Origin: Nilaparvata lugens
Taxonomy: Eukaryota > Arthropoda > Insecta > Hemiptera > Delphacidae
Reading direction: 5' to 3'
Length of the DNA stretch: 64,000 nucleotides
NCBI RefSeq assembly: GCF_014356525.2
Contig: NC_052505.1
Span: forward strand, 24,883,432-24,947,431
The notes under the pieces were generated by a model. That model made no database searches and was not told the origin of the DNA. It saw nothing but the letters and a program-made list of their open reading frames with translations. The position numbers and the translations under genes were made by a program. Shown here one piece after another: positions 10,874-22,183 of this stretch (within the stretch, counting starts at the first letter, position 1; the number at the start of each line of letters is the position of its first letter).

Positions 10874-12620
10874 TTCATTTGTTTTGCATTGCATTATTTA
10901 TTTAGTAAGGTTATCACTATTATACGAATGGTCTTGTCATTACCATTGACCTCTCAATTATAAACCACTCTACATAAATAACCATCTACATTATACTGAA
11001 CTACATCACACAAAGCACACAACCGTTCTCCAAGAGTTTCAAAAACGCTTCCAGTCGACATTGAAATTCATTTCGCCATTGCTAATAGTAATCACAGTTC
11101 ATTCTACATTCCATTTTTATCTCCGCCATGTAAATCAACTCAATATACTACTTGACAAGAAAGAATGAGCGTGGAAGCATAAAGCTGGGACGACGGACGA
11201 ATTTTAAAACGCAGCTGGCTTTGAAGCAGGCACTCTCCACTATTCCTTTCTAAAATTGAATTAGTTTTACGACGCTCTCAAGTGAGAGTGCAGGCCACTG
11301 CTAGCAAATTGTTCAAGAGAAGAATTAGAGCGGCTCTGTGGGCTCTGAGTTCGCTGCTCAGGACACCTCTAACAGCCTCATTTATTCGATAGGAATGAAG
11401 ATAAGAAAAACTGCACGTAAAATTGAAATGATGACGATTACGTGTCAAAGATGTAGTTTTGAAGGAAGTAACGATGATTCAACTACGGAACATAAAAAAA
11501 TTCTATCAACGTTTTTCATGAACTGCTGGTTTATAGCTAGTGGCTGAATAAAATGGAAATTTCAATTTAAAATTTCCAAACGTGTTTATATTTATTGGAT
11601 TCATCATTACAGGAAACTTGTTTATATTTTGAATGAAAAAGACTGAGAGACTGTCAAAAAAACCACTGATATTATATTGATATATATTATTTATTGGATT
11701 TATCATTTCAAGTTTTCCTGTAATCGTGATCTAGAAGATCATTAGATTTACACACACTCAAATGCAATATGAGATTGTCTGTGTAAAATATAGAAGATAC
11801 ATACGAGTAGCCTATATCGCTGGTTGTATTACTGCATAATACACTGTTTTCGGAGGTAGTATTTTGTTGAACCAAGAGATCAAAAATTTCTGGTCTTCGG
11901 TGCAATTTAGACTATTGGGTCTTGCAATTCCCTAATTCGATTTTTAACAGGCTTATTGTCAAGTTTTACGAAAATAAAAATCAGAACTTTAAACACAGAT
12001 TGAGTTTACAATATCTCAATAACTTCTCTAGTTACAAACTTCTTACTTATTTTATTGAATTTGACCGTACATCTTATATTATTTGAAGTCTATTTATTTA
12101 TTTAACAACAATGACAAAACAGCGTAATCATAAAATGATTGGAAACATTTTGAGTGAAAATTATAATCCATCAACGTTAGTTCCCCAAATATAAACAATT
12201 TTTAAAATCGCGATTACGGGATAACTTGAAATGAGGAATCTAGATAGAGGACTGTGGATAGATTTTGAAATTCTCATATTATCCAGCTATTAGTAGGCCT
12301 ATAGGATATCTCAGTATAGGCTGATCCTGTGATTATAGAGTAACATTGTATAAACAACAAACACTACTCCTGAACAATTATAGCAACCGATTACAAACTT
12401 GCATTTCACCACGCATGCGCACACACATTCGCGTGATTCCTGACCACAGCATTGCGTTATTCCAAGCCGTGAGCCCACTCCACACAGGAACATCGCAGAC
12501 ACGTAAATAATCGTACAAATAAATCACGGAGCACACATACAAACACACACGAACAAGCACACACAATCGTTCCGCACACATGAGTCAACATTGTACACAG
12601 GATGACACTCTCAGATATAT
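10874..12620. other. No gene recognised
   Basis: Short chance frames only. At 11636-11680 lies half of the small hairpin described at 53207-53278 (TGAATGAAAAAGACTGAGAG and AAAAAACCACTGAT). A weak minus-strand member of the AGTTTTGGG-family tail may lie near 12080-12180. The segment 12400-12590 is rich in ACACAC-type repeats and gives three overlapping cysteine-rich frames that I regard as spurious. Confidence 0.45.
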
Positions 12621-13040
12621 AGTGAGATTCACTCTGGTCTGTCAGTATTCTCATGAAATGGCAACAATGCTTCCCATTCAAGGGAATCCCTCACTATAGC
12701 AAGGGAGTCACCCAACACGGAATACAAGAACACACCATTTCTAGCGCAGGGAGAAATAATGTGAACTAACACTGAGATTCACTTACAACTGTCAGCACTG
12801 TTCGTATTAAATGCTTTGCTGTCTTTTATGAGTAATACTGACAGAGTAAAATTTATCTATCTGTAGTGAGTTTCACTACCAACTGTCAGTGTTGTTTGAA
12901 TGAGATGCTTTGGTATCTTTTATGAGTAATACTGACAGAATAAAATTCATCTCACTGTAGTGAGATTCACTACCAACTGTCAGTGTTGTTTGAATGAGAA
13001 GCGTTGATGTTATTTATGAGGCATGCTGACAGTATAACGT
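12621..13040. repeat. 94-bp palindromic repeat array
   Basis: GAGATTCAC or GAGTTTCAC motifs lie at about 12621, 12771, 12866 and 12960; the last three are 94-95 bases apart. Each unit holds an ACTGTCAGTGTT block, a loop with GAATGAGA(A/T)GC, and an inverted AATACTGACAG, followed by AAATTCATCTCAC that pairs with the unit start. One unit therefore folds into an imperfect hairpin with arms of about 43 bases. The same family and period occur at 3786-4077. Confidence 0.8.
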
Positions 13041-13404
13041 GGAGCTGAATGTAAGACGCTGAATGGAAGTCGTTTCCGTCCATTCGTCACTGACACAATT
13101 CGTCTTACTTTCAGCGAAGATCTTCGCTGAGACTCAACGGGACATGCTTCTGCAGTTAGCGAGAAATTTCGAGATATTCATTATTAGGTTACTTGTATAT
13201 TTTCATGAGTAATTTTAAAATATGATTGGAAAATCAAATTCCAAGGTCAGAATTTAGTTAAACCTTTCTTGTTTGGAAAACGGAAACTCTCATGAGATAC
13301 GTTTTTTAAGATTCAAGTATTTATTCATTTATTGTCTTATTTATTTTTTTTTATTAATTTATGTAAGAAACGACACTGATGTAAAAACAATGGAAGATGA
13401 AATA

Positions 13405-13686
13405 CCGGGTGATCAAAAAGCCTTTCCGCAGTAGCTGCGTAGTGGCATTTTGTGTTCTGTTTGGACAAAAAATAAGAGATTCCTCTTCTCTGTGGTTTAG
13501 AAACCCCTTTGACAATTTACTACCGCTTTACTCCACCTAAACAAGGAAGGTACTTTCAACATCTACTGTAATGAATATACAAGTAAGTTCAATAAATTGA
13601 AACACTGTTGTTATAAATACTTGTTTCTGAGTGATTGAGTATTTACGGCAATTTATATATTTCGGAGGGACTTTTTGATCACTCTG
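13405..13686. mobile_element. Mariner-like MITE
   Basis: The ends CCGGGTGATCAAAAAGCC and, inverted, CAGAGTGATCAAAAAGTC match over about 24 bases and lie directly inside TA dinucleotides (13403-13404 and 13687-13688), the Tc1/mariner target duplication. The style CAGGGTGATCAAAAAG is typical of mariner ends. At 282 bp it has no transposase and needs one in trans. Confidence 0.8.
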
Positions 13687-13689
13687 TAC

Positions 13690-15095
13690 TAAGGCAATCC
13701 TTGTCGTTGTCAATGACTTGAATTGTACGTATGTTAAATCCAGAATACTGAACTGTAATTTGGTGTCCGCATTTCACTAATCAAAATTCAAATGTTACTG
13801 ATTCAAGGTTATAATGTTCCAATTTTAGTGTCTCAGAATACGACGTTTATTCAGATTTTTGTGACTAATTCATGATCCCATCAAATTTCAATTGAATTAT
13901 CTTGATTGCATTCTATTCAGAACACTGAATAACTCCCACGTGTATTCACAATCTATACAATATAGGATACAACCTCGAACAACACCAATCGATCCTGATT
14001 ATCTTCTTGGTCGGAGCCGGAATTCTCTAGCGAGCCATAATCAGCGACTATTTATAGTTGGAGCCATACAAATAAGTGAATAATCGTGTGCAAATTTGGT
14101 GCAAAACAGGGTGGAGGGTGAATGCAGGTCACATTCAGCTTCGACTATTTTCCACCCTTCACAATTATCACTTTCTCTCACTCTGACTCTATCAAACCCT
14201 CTCTCTCGTCCTTCTTTCTACTCTCTCAAGCCCTCTTTCTCTCTAAATGAATCACTGTAACAGTTTCTCTCTCTATAATTCTCCAATAGTTGCAATTGTG
14301 GTCTATTCTGTAATAGTTGAATCAGACAAACTTCTCATAGAAATAGTCTAGATCCCTTCTTCTAACACATTGGCATGTAACTTTTTTTTAATACTATTAT
14401 TATTATTATTATTATTATATTATTTAACGAACGTTAGCAAGTTCTCACTTTTGACTTACTGAAGGCCAAAGTCGTTGTCCGTCTGTTTGTGTGTTCTACA
14501 ATAACTTTAGAAAGAAATTGACAATTTCAAATTTTGAACACATATTCTTCGAACCTTTTTACAGGTCAAGCTCGTTGGAAAACAAATTTGGCTCACTCCT
14601 TCGACCTTTTCAGGATATAAAAAAAATCATAAGGTATGCATGATGAAAAAATTGTTGTGACTTATTTAGTTAGCTGAAGAATTCATTGCATACATCTACT
14701 ACAGTTTTCCATTCATAACATCAGCTGAGGCTATTTGGGAGCTATCACACAGACAGTCCTTCATGCGCTGACACATGATTTCAACTGATTCATATACAAC
14801 ATAATATACAACTTTCACATCAACAAACTGATACGGCTTGAGATATCAATGTGCGGTTTTCGCCATTTATTTTCTCTTGGAACTCTTTATCGAAATCATG
14901 TATCACTTGACCACCTTCTCATTCAAAAAATGAATTTGGATTCATATGAGGGTAAAATAGTGTGTTTGTCTTTTCGGTCTCAAAATTTTATAGTTTTTTC
15001 AAAGTTTGGAATTTTCTTATTGATTGTGATTGATTTAATTTAGAAGACTTTTTTCAATTTAAAAATGATTTTTGTGTGTTTTGAATTGTAAATTG
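13690..15095. other. No gene recognised; one ATT microsatellite
   Basis: No convincing frame. An (ATT)n microsatellite spans about 14392-14425. The following 200 bases contain AACTTTAGAAA and AATTTGG phrases resembling the internal part of old transposons, but I cannot assign them. Confidence 0.45.
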
Positions 15096-15099
15096 AATG

Positions 15100-15250
15100 T
15101 GTAATTGAAGAATGTTAAAACACATAACCTAGCTATATTTGTATTGTTGTATAAATTAGAATTGGAACCGTTTTGGGCTTATAAGCCTGTGATACTTTTC
15201 TGTAAGTTGTGTTATTCTGAATGATTAAATGAATAAATAAATAAATAAAA
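15100..15250 (+). mobile_element. Retroposon copy with (AAAT)n tail (AGTTTTGGG family)
   Basis: It shows ACATAACCTAG, CGTTTTGGGCTTATAAGCCT and a tail of ATGAATAAATAAATAAATAA, in the same order as 9585-9790 on the other strand. It is 5'-truncated or a short retroposon. Confidence 0.6.
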
Positions 15251-15893
15251 TATGAAGGGTCGGACTGATTATTTAGGAGTAATTTTTTATTTCAAATAGG
15301 ATCCCCAATGAAGCCTACTGTCAAAAATCATACTTGTAAGAGAAATACTTAACTGTTTCCATAATTTTCATCAACTCTGTATGATTAGAAATTGCTGGTT
15401 TCAAAGATCACAATACAACAGTTCTTGTGCGAGTTCTCCAACCCAGGGGGTCACTAGTAATACTCAATAATAATAAACCTGATCATCCATATCAACCCTG
15501 AGATTCGCAATATAATACTTTTCTCTCTCAAACCTACATCTCCAGTATCTAGAACTTTCGAATCGTCCTTCATCCAAAAATACCTCTGAAAATATTCTCA
15601 TTTCTTTACTTCCACTCATTCTTTTTTTTCCTCGTTGTCGATGTCTTTTCCCCCCTTCGACTACTAACAGTCGTCTGAATTACTAAAACTGTTTCAATTG
15701 CCGTACTTGTTTGTGAAAAACCTGCGTCTGCCCGATACGGTTAGGCCACCATTTACCTTTTACATTGTTTTTCCCACTGTTAGCAATTGCCTTGCACCTT
15801 TATTACACCACCAGCTCACAGACATGGAATCGAGGAAAACGTCAATACCTTCAATCAACACTGATAAGATTGAAATGAGAAACTGAGACGGGA

Positions 15894-16287
15894 GAGGAAT
15901 AAGAGGGGAGAAGGAGAAGAAAAAGAAAAAAGAAGAAGGATAAGAAAAAAAAGAGCACGAGGAAGACAGAGAGGAAAAAGAAGAGGAGGAGAAAGAAGAG
16001 AAAGGAGAAGAAGAAGAAGAAGAAGAAGAAGAAGAAGAAGAAGAATAGGAGGAGAGAGAAGAGGAAGAAGAAGAAGAAACAGGCAAAAAATATGAATATT
16101 TAGGGATGATATATTGAAACAAGAGCCAAACATTGACAAATGAAAACATGTACAAAGAAAATTCAGGGAGAAAATTGAGTTAGAAAAGTAAGGAAGAAAT
16201 GAAAATTTGAGATGAAAATAAGAGAAATAAAAAGAAAGACGAAGACAAAGTGGAAAAAGAAGAGGAGGAGAAAAGAAAGGAGAAAAA

Positions 16288-16322
<35 letters not shown>

Positions 16323-16820
16323 AGAGAAGAAGAAGAAGAAGGAGAAGAAACAGGCAAAAAATATGAATATTTAGGGATGATATATTGAAACAAGAGCCAA
16401 GCATTGACAAATGGAAACATATACAAAGAAAATTCAGGGAAAAAATTGAGTTAGAAAAGTAAGGAAGAAATGAAAATTTGAGATGAAAATAAGATAAATA
16501 AGAAGAAAGACATAAAATGAACATTCATATAGAATGGATCATGGGAATGATGAAGAAATCGAGAGAAGAATGAAAAATGGGGAAGAAGATGTAAAACAAA
16601 TAAATTCAGAAGAATACAGGACCGGGAAATCCCCACTGTATATCAAGCTACCCCCAATACATTGCCGTGGATCAGAGAGTTAGGGGTAGGCGAACAATGG
16701 CTTTTTCTATGGAGTTCTCGACTGAAAAACAAACACAAACGGAATAAACAAAGAAGAGGGGTTGAAAGAAAGGGGTACGGGAAAGTAGAAAGAAAGACAA
16801 AAAAGGGTGAGGGAGAGGGA
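15894..16820 (-). repeat. Purine-rich (GAA/GGA) tract with a 271-bp tandem duplication
   Basis: A/G-rich on the plus strand, with (GAA)n at about 16009-16045 and 16296-16340. A non-repetitive marker, ACAGGCAAAAAATATGAATA, occurs at 16079 and again at 16350, and the flanking text matches for about 200 bases, so a segment of about 271 bp is duplicated in tandem. Minus-strand frames of 60-130 codons here are Ser/Leu/Phe low complexity and not genes. Confidence 0.85.
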
Positions 16821-17379
16821 AAATGTACTAGAGGCCACTTGTTTCACGAAATCCACAAACACATATACGTCACAAGGTGATTGAAATAACCTCCGGGCTC
16901 CAATTGAATTGCAAACGGGACCAAATACCTTCCTTTGTCACTGAAGCGACGGCTTTGAAATTTTAACGCCCCTCCATCCGAGGTCACACTTGGCGCCCGC
17001 TTCAATTATTCACACAGCAATTAAGTAAAGATGTTGATGTGACAGGGCCACTGTTATTGTTTGAGCGTGTTGATTATTTTGTTAACAAGCTTGAGAAACC
17101 TGAATACTACTACCTTTGATAGAACTGTTTGTTCGAGGTTCAAGGGAGAGCAGTTGAAGAGTGGGACGGACAACCAATGTTTCCCAGTTTTTTTTTTTTT
17201 GCTGCTTTGCGTATCAAAATTGTTCTCAAACATCAGAGTTTTCATGAAAAGTTAACATTGAATGAACTTGGCAGAGGACAGGTTCTCTTAGTAACAAAGT
17301 TCTTGCTATTTATTGACCCTACATATAATAATATTTTTCTCTGATATCAATTAACGATTAGTCTCTACCGTAGAGAAAC

Positions 17380-17631
17380 AATAGCGTAAGTAGATATCCC
17401 ATGGTATAGGGAATTTATGTCGCAACTTTTACTGTTATCTCAAGCCGATTACTGTCGACTATTGTCAATTTTCACTGTTTTGTTGGGGTGAGAGTGTATC
17501 AACGGCACAATTTGAGAAACTACTAGTGTCACACAGCTGCATAGGAAAGAACTACGTGAAATATCGGCTTGGGATAACAGTAAAAGTTGCGACATAAACG
17601 CCCTATACCATGGGATATCTACTTATGCTAT
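17380..17631. mobile_element. 252-bp inverted-repeat MITE
   Basis: The left arm (17380-17449) begins AATAGCGTAAGTAGATATCC and contains AGTTTTTACTG-type and CAAGCCGAT blocks. The right arm (17562-17631) is its inverse and is close to identical. The arms are about 70 bases with a loop of about 110. No coding frame and no clear target duplication. Confidence 0.85.
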
Positions 17632-18093
17632 GGTTATGCTTATGTTTTTAGGAACGTCATTGTCCTGTCATAAGATTGAGAGATCGTTTTTTTTCTTACT
17701 AAGCCTAAACAAATATGAATACATTTGGAAAAAATTTGAATAAATGAGCGTGTCTAGTCTGGATCTAGACGTATTGAGCCTTTAAATTGTAATAGTTCCA
17801 TCCTCAGCCAATAATAACACTCCAGAATGTAACTTTTTGGATGATGTTTACAAATAATACTGTATTGCATGTTGCATGATGACAGAGCAATGGTATTTTA
17901 ATGAGTTCTTAGGAGCTCATTTCATATGGAAAACTATTTTCAATATTCTACATTAGAATAAATGGAACTATGATAACAAACGAGAGTTTCTTCTTCCATT
18001 CCATTGATCGTACTAGCTAGAACCTTTCAGTATCAATATTATTTATCGAATTTCAAATGTCCAGAATCATCCTTCCCAGAACAATTCATTTTT

Positions 18094-18228
18094 ACTTTCC
18101 TTGCCCCATTACCATAGGTAAGGAAAGTATTGCTATCCAAAAAAAATTAAGGTACCCTAATTTCAAGTTTTCTATACTTTTCAAGGTCCCCTGAGTCCAA
18201 AAAAGTGGTTTTTGGGTATTGGTCTGTA

Positions 18229-18290
<62 letters not shown>

Positions 18291-18930
18291 TGCGTCTGTG
18301 TACACGATATATCATCTCTCAATTAACGGAATGACTTGAAATTTGGAACTTGAGGTCCTTACGCTATAAGTATCCGACACGAATAATTTCGATCAAATGC
18401 GATTCAAGATGGCGGCTAAAATGGAGAAAATGTTGCCAAAAACAGGGGTTTTCGCGATTTCCTCGAAAATGGCTCCAACGATTTCGATCAAATTTATAAC
18501 TAAAATAGTCATTGATAAGCTCTATCAACTGCCACAAGTCCCATATCTGTAAAAATTTCAGGAGCTCCGCCCCATCTATGCAAAGTTTGATTCTAGATTC
18601 CCAATTATCAGGCTTCAGATGCAATTTAAACAAAAAATTGCGGAAAAGAGTGGAAAAGATTGAGCATGAAAATCTCTACTATTAATGTTCAGTAACATTT
18701 CCACCTAAAATTGAAAATAAGCTCGAAATTCGAGAAAATGTGATTATCCAATTGCAAATTGTTGGCAACTGTTGATTCTATTAAATGATTCACTATGAAG
18801 AGTTAGCAGACCTCGTGTGTCTCCAGCGTTATTGCCCTGTTACCAGCTGGCTCAAATCTTTGAATAGTAGACTTGAGATGCGCGGGAACACTAGCGGCAC
18901 GTGATCAATTTTAATAACGGCATGGAAAGT
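18094..18930 (+). mobile_element. ACTTTCCTTGCC non-autonomous DNA element, full copy A
   Basis: It starts ACTTTCCTTGCCCCATTACC and ends GGCATGGAAAGT, giving short terminal inverted repeats (perfect in copy B: GGCAAGGAAAGT). A second ACTTTCC inverse, GGTAAGGAAAGT, lies just inside the left end. The body carries a (TG)n block, ACGGAATGACTTGAAATTTG, and AAGATGGCGGCTAAAATGG. The same order is seen in copy B at 61130-61948 and, as an inverted end fragment, at 21612-21795. No transposase. Confidence 0.8.
18231..18287 (+). repeat. (TG)n microsatellite
   Basis: About 28 TG dinucleotides inside the ACTTTCCTTGCC element. Copies B and C have their own shorter versions, so the microsatellite travels with the family. 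Confidence 0.95.
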
Positions 18931-19040
18931 TGTGTAAGTGCGCCATACCTGATTTTTCCAGATGTATTCATATTTGTTTAGGCTTAGTAAGAAAAAACAC
19001 ATCTCACAATCTTATGACAGGACAATGACGTTCCTAAAAC

Positions 19041-19897
19041 CATGAAACTAATATGTCATTTTTCAAACTAGGAATACTTTCAGAAGGCGTTATAGGTTCT
19101 AAACCCTATGCCGATTTAGAATCAACAACCAAAACTTTGGCATTCATACTTCAATCATACAGTAGACCTGACATCCTTATGATTGATGTATGCATGAACG
19201 ATCAAATCATGATTTGATAAGCATTCATTGAAGATGCAAACTACGTTTCAAAATTACGTAACATTCAAAACCAACAATCTTGGCATACATAGAAACCACC
19301 CAACATCCCTATATGCTTGTTATTAACGAACCAACAGATCATTACTTGATATGCATTTATTGGAAATGCAAATCATGTTAGACTACCAACCACCTTACAA
19401 ACGTTAGTTAACATATCAGTAATTTACGCCCTGCTCAATGATAGTTAGGCACTCGTGTTATGTAAGGGAATAAGGCCCTAACCAACTTGGAAGCATCTTC
19501 TGTTGTCAGATCCACTACAAACTGCTCACATTCCTTTCACCTTATACCAATGCTACCCATTTAACCAATGCTGACAGTTTAAAGGGAATCTAACAATAGC
19601 AAACACGGCATAATGAACTTCAGCTATACCGCATTGCTTCTCTCTAAAGGGAAAGGGGAAGAAGTTGAAAGTGGAGAAGAAGAAGAAGGAAGAATAGGAT
19701 GATGAAGAGGGATAGGAGTGGGAAGAGGAGTAAACATTGGAAGAGGAAGACGTGGAGGGATATGAAGTTGTGTAGTAGAAGAGGAAAGAGGATGAGGAGG
19801 AAGAAAAAGAGGGGGTAATGAAGGAGAAAGGTGGAAAATGGTGGGATGAGAAGGACAACATGTTTGTGAAGGATGGAGAATGAGAAGTGGAGGAAGT

Positions 19898-19933
<36 letters not shown>

Positions 19934-20267
19934 AGAGGAAGAGGAAGAGGGTGAGGAAGAGGAAGAGGAAGAGGAAGAGGGAGAGGAAGAAGATGAATAA
20001 GATGAAGAAGGATGGAGAGAGGGGAACGGAGAGGTGAACGAGAAAGAGGTGAAAGAGGAAGAAGAAAAAGGATACAGGACAAGAGTAGGGGAAGAGTCAA
20101 ACGCTGAGCAGCCGCTCAAGTACTACAGATGACTGCTATTAACCGTCTGCAAAACGTTGACCAACGGTCAGCTAATCGACGGTTAAGTTGACTACACTTG
20201 CAGAATTTCACTAATGACATTTCACTTTGATTGTTTCCATTATATTAGTAAAGTCTTAACCAGGTAA
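19041..20267. repeat. Mixed repeat block: single 94-bp unit and purine-rich tract
   Basis: An old tandem duplication is suspected at about 19120-19390 (repeated TTGGCAT and ATTGGAAATGCAAA-like phrases). A partial 94-bp-family unit lies at 19552-19605 (AATGCTGACAGTTTAAAGGG). The segment 19660-20090 is GA-rich on the plus strand, with (GGAAGA)n at 19910-19990; it keeps minus-strand frames of 158-188 Ser/Pro/Leu codons open, which are compositional. Confidence 0.6.
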
Positions 20268-20938
20268 TTGCTACCCATCCTTGATGTTTTAGACAAGTCT
20301 CAAGATATACCTTACCTCTCTATTTTGAGTAATTTTCCAATACAACTAAAAACAGACAGGAACTGGATTGTAGAACGTGTAAATGAATCCTTTAAGACAT
20401 GTCTAGAGGTGAAAAGTGAAAATATTTATTTGAGATCACCAGATCTAGTAGGAAACTGAAAAGATAAACATTCCACCTGTTGATTGTGTCGAATGAACGC
20501 TTCTTTTCTCTCACGATAGCTACAGTAAATCGTTAGATCCTGATGAAACCTGACACCAGAGCATATATACAGTGTGTGGGACGCGGGACAGCGACGGAAT
20601 TGGAAATTTTCTAGCAGATTGAAAGGTTAAAATTAACGGTTATCTCCAGTAAAGTACACGATTCGCACTGGTGTGCGTAAGGCTCAATCCTCAATTATTT
20701 CCTGATTATATTGTTTCATGATTACATGTTTTGAGGTGGAGGAGAAACAACTCCAGTGGTACGGAGGGTACGCGACTAGATGCCACCCAGACTACTTGAC
20801 ACCCCGACTACTTGACACCCCGACTAGTTGTCCCCTTTTAAAACCGGTTTTTAGGGGACAAGTAGACGTGAGCCATACCCGTCTAGTTGTATCCTTTCTG
20901 AGGAGGTGATAACTAGTCGGGGGGACACCCTGTCGTAA

Positions 20939-21548
20939 ACCTAGCTCCGCAGTGCAGGCTGGATGCTTGTCTGACTCGGACTAGGCGCTGAGACAGCAAG
21001 TAGTAGCAGTGTTCGTGGGAATGCGAGCGGCCGCAGTAACGTCTTCCACCCAGCAATGGTCGGCGTAGTTCCGCCTAGCGGACAGATGAAAGATCAATCC
21101 AGTCGGTTATTTGATCCCTACAGCCAGGCTCAGCCAAGCAGCCGAGACAATAGAACAATGGAGTGACGGTCTTATTCGCGTTCATCAGCGGTTTTCTTTC
21201 TCACGACTATTTTTATTTTTGTGTGTCAGTAATAATTCCAGTCACCAGTAAAAAGTTTCCAGAAATGTGGTGTACTACCATATTAAAGATTTTTCATGAT
21301 GATTTTTAATTATTTAAAAATATTGTTGACATTCTGAGCCTTCAGGATAAACTTGGGGTCGCTGAGAACGAATCTTCAATCAGAATTTCTCTATCACGAA
21401 AAATAACGAAAAAAAACCAGCTGTTGATCTTCCGGCAACTGTTAACAGTCATCCTGCAATGCGGCCGAAACACTTCCAAGCCAGACACCCATCTCAAATG
21501 ACAACAACGCCAAGCTGTGAGAAACCATCCTGCACTGCGGCGCTAGGT
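20939..21548. mobile_element. PIF/Harbinger-like non-autonomous element with TAA duplication
   Basis: It begins ACCTAGCTCCGCAGTGCAGG and ends with the inverse CCTGCACTGCGGCGCTAGGT, bordered by TAA at 20936-20938 and 21549-21551. A 3-bp TWA duplication is characteristic of PIF/Harbinger. At 610 bp it has no transposase frame. It sits in a GC-richer host sequence that carries GACTAGTTG-type repeats on both sides (20778-20930 and 21552-21610), so it may have landed in another repeat. Confidence 0.75.
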
Positions 21549-21611
21549 TAAGGGTGCGAGGTGTCAAGTTGTCGTTTACGGTCGGGACTAGTTGGCACCT
21601 TTGGTCCAGTA

Positions 21612-21625
21612 GGCGCACATACACT

Positions 21626-21665
<40 letters not shown>

Positions 21666-21795
21666 GACCAATACCCAAAAACCACTTTTTTGGACTCAAG
21701 GGACCTTGAAACGTATAGAAAACATGAAATTAGGGTACCTTAAATTTTTTTGGAAAGCAATATTTTCCTTACCTATGGTAATAGGGCAAAGAAAG
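21612..21795 (-). mobile_element. ACTTTCCTTGCC element, partial copy C
   Basis: On the minus strand it reads ACTTTCTTTGCCCTATTACC, TAGGTAAGGAAA, AAGGTACCCTAATTTC and then the microsatellite, ending at the AC repeat. Only the first 185 bases of the family are present; the rest is missing. Confidence 0.75.
21629..21661 (+). repeat. (AC)n microsatellite
   Basis: About 16 AC units, at the broken edge of transposon copy C, where the full copies carry (TG)n on the complementary strand. Confidence 0.95.
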
Positions 21796-21799
21796 TAAA

Positions 21800-22183
21800 A
21801 ATTGGACAACATCTCTGGTTACAGTGATCAATATATGCATATTAATCAAAAAAATTAGTAAAAAACAGAATACGTGTCACCGTATATATTATTCATATCC
21901 GAGTGGTTTCCTTGACAATCATATCACGTAGAAATATGTTGGGCGTTTGCAGAAGCTCACCTGACCTGAACGTGCCAGCAGATTATCTATCTAATAACCA
22001 GATTCAGCCGGCATCCTACCTTCCACCTGTAAGATGTCAGCGACAGTCTGAGCGAGAGACAAAGAGTGTATGAAAGAGAGAGAAGACTACAAACGATATT
22101 TCGACCCGGTTTTAATTATTCGCAGCCTCGAACGCACACGGTGCAGTGCAGTCCTGCTCTAATTCATTCAGCCAGCAGAAGCG
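21800..22183. other. No gene recognised
   Basis: Unique-looking DNA of moderate GC content near 21930-22140. No frame of note. Confidence 0.45.

Larger units (their letters stand above)
17644..19040. mobile_element. Inverted-repeat element, 85-bp ends, interrupted by another element
   Basis: GTTTTTAGGAACGTCATTGT at 17644 faces the inverse ending at 19040. The arms 17644-17728 and 18958-19040 pair over about 84 bases with few differences. The interior is largely the ACTTTCCTTGCC element (18094-18930), which appears to have inserted into it. Without that insertion the outer element is about 560 bp, a size consistent with a MITE. Confidence 0.75.

Noticed and set aside
12311..12681. Three overlapping Cys/Val-rich minus-strand frames
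   Set aside because: Produced by CACACA/GTGTGT-type simple sequence and part of the 94-bp repeat; Cys spacing follows the dinucleotide repeat.
19553..20119. 188-codon Ser/Pro-rich minus-strand frame
   Set aside because: Reads through a (GGAAGA)n purine tract; an equally long frame exists in another register.
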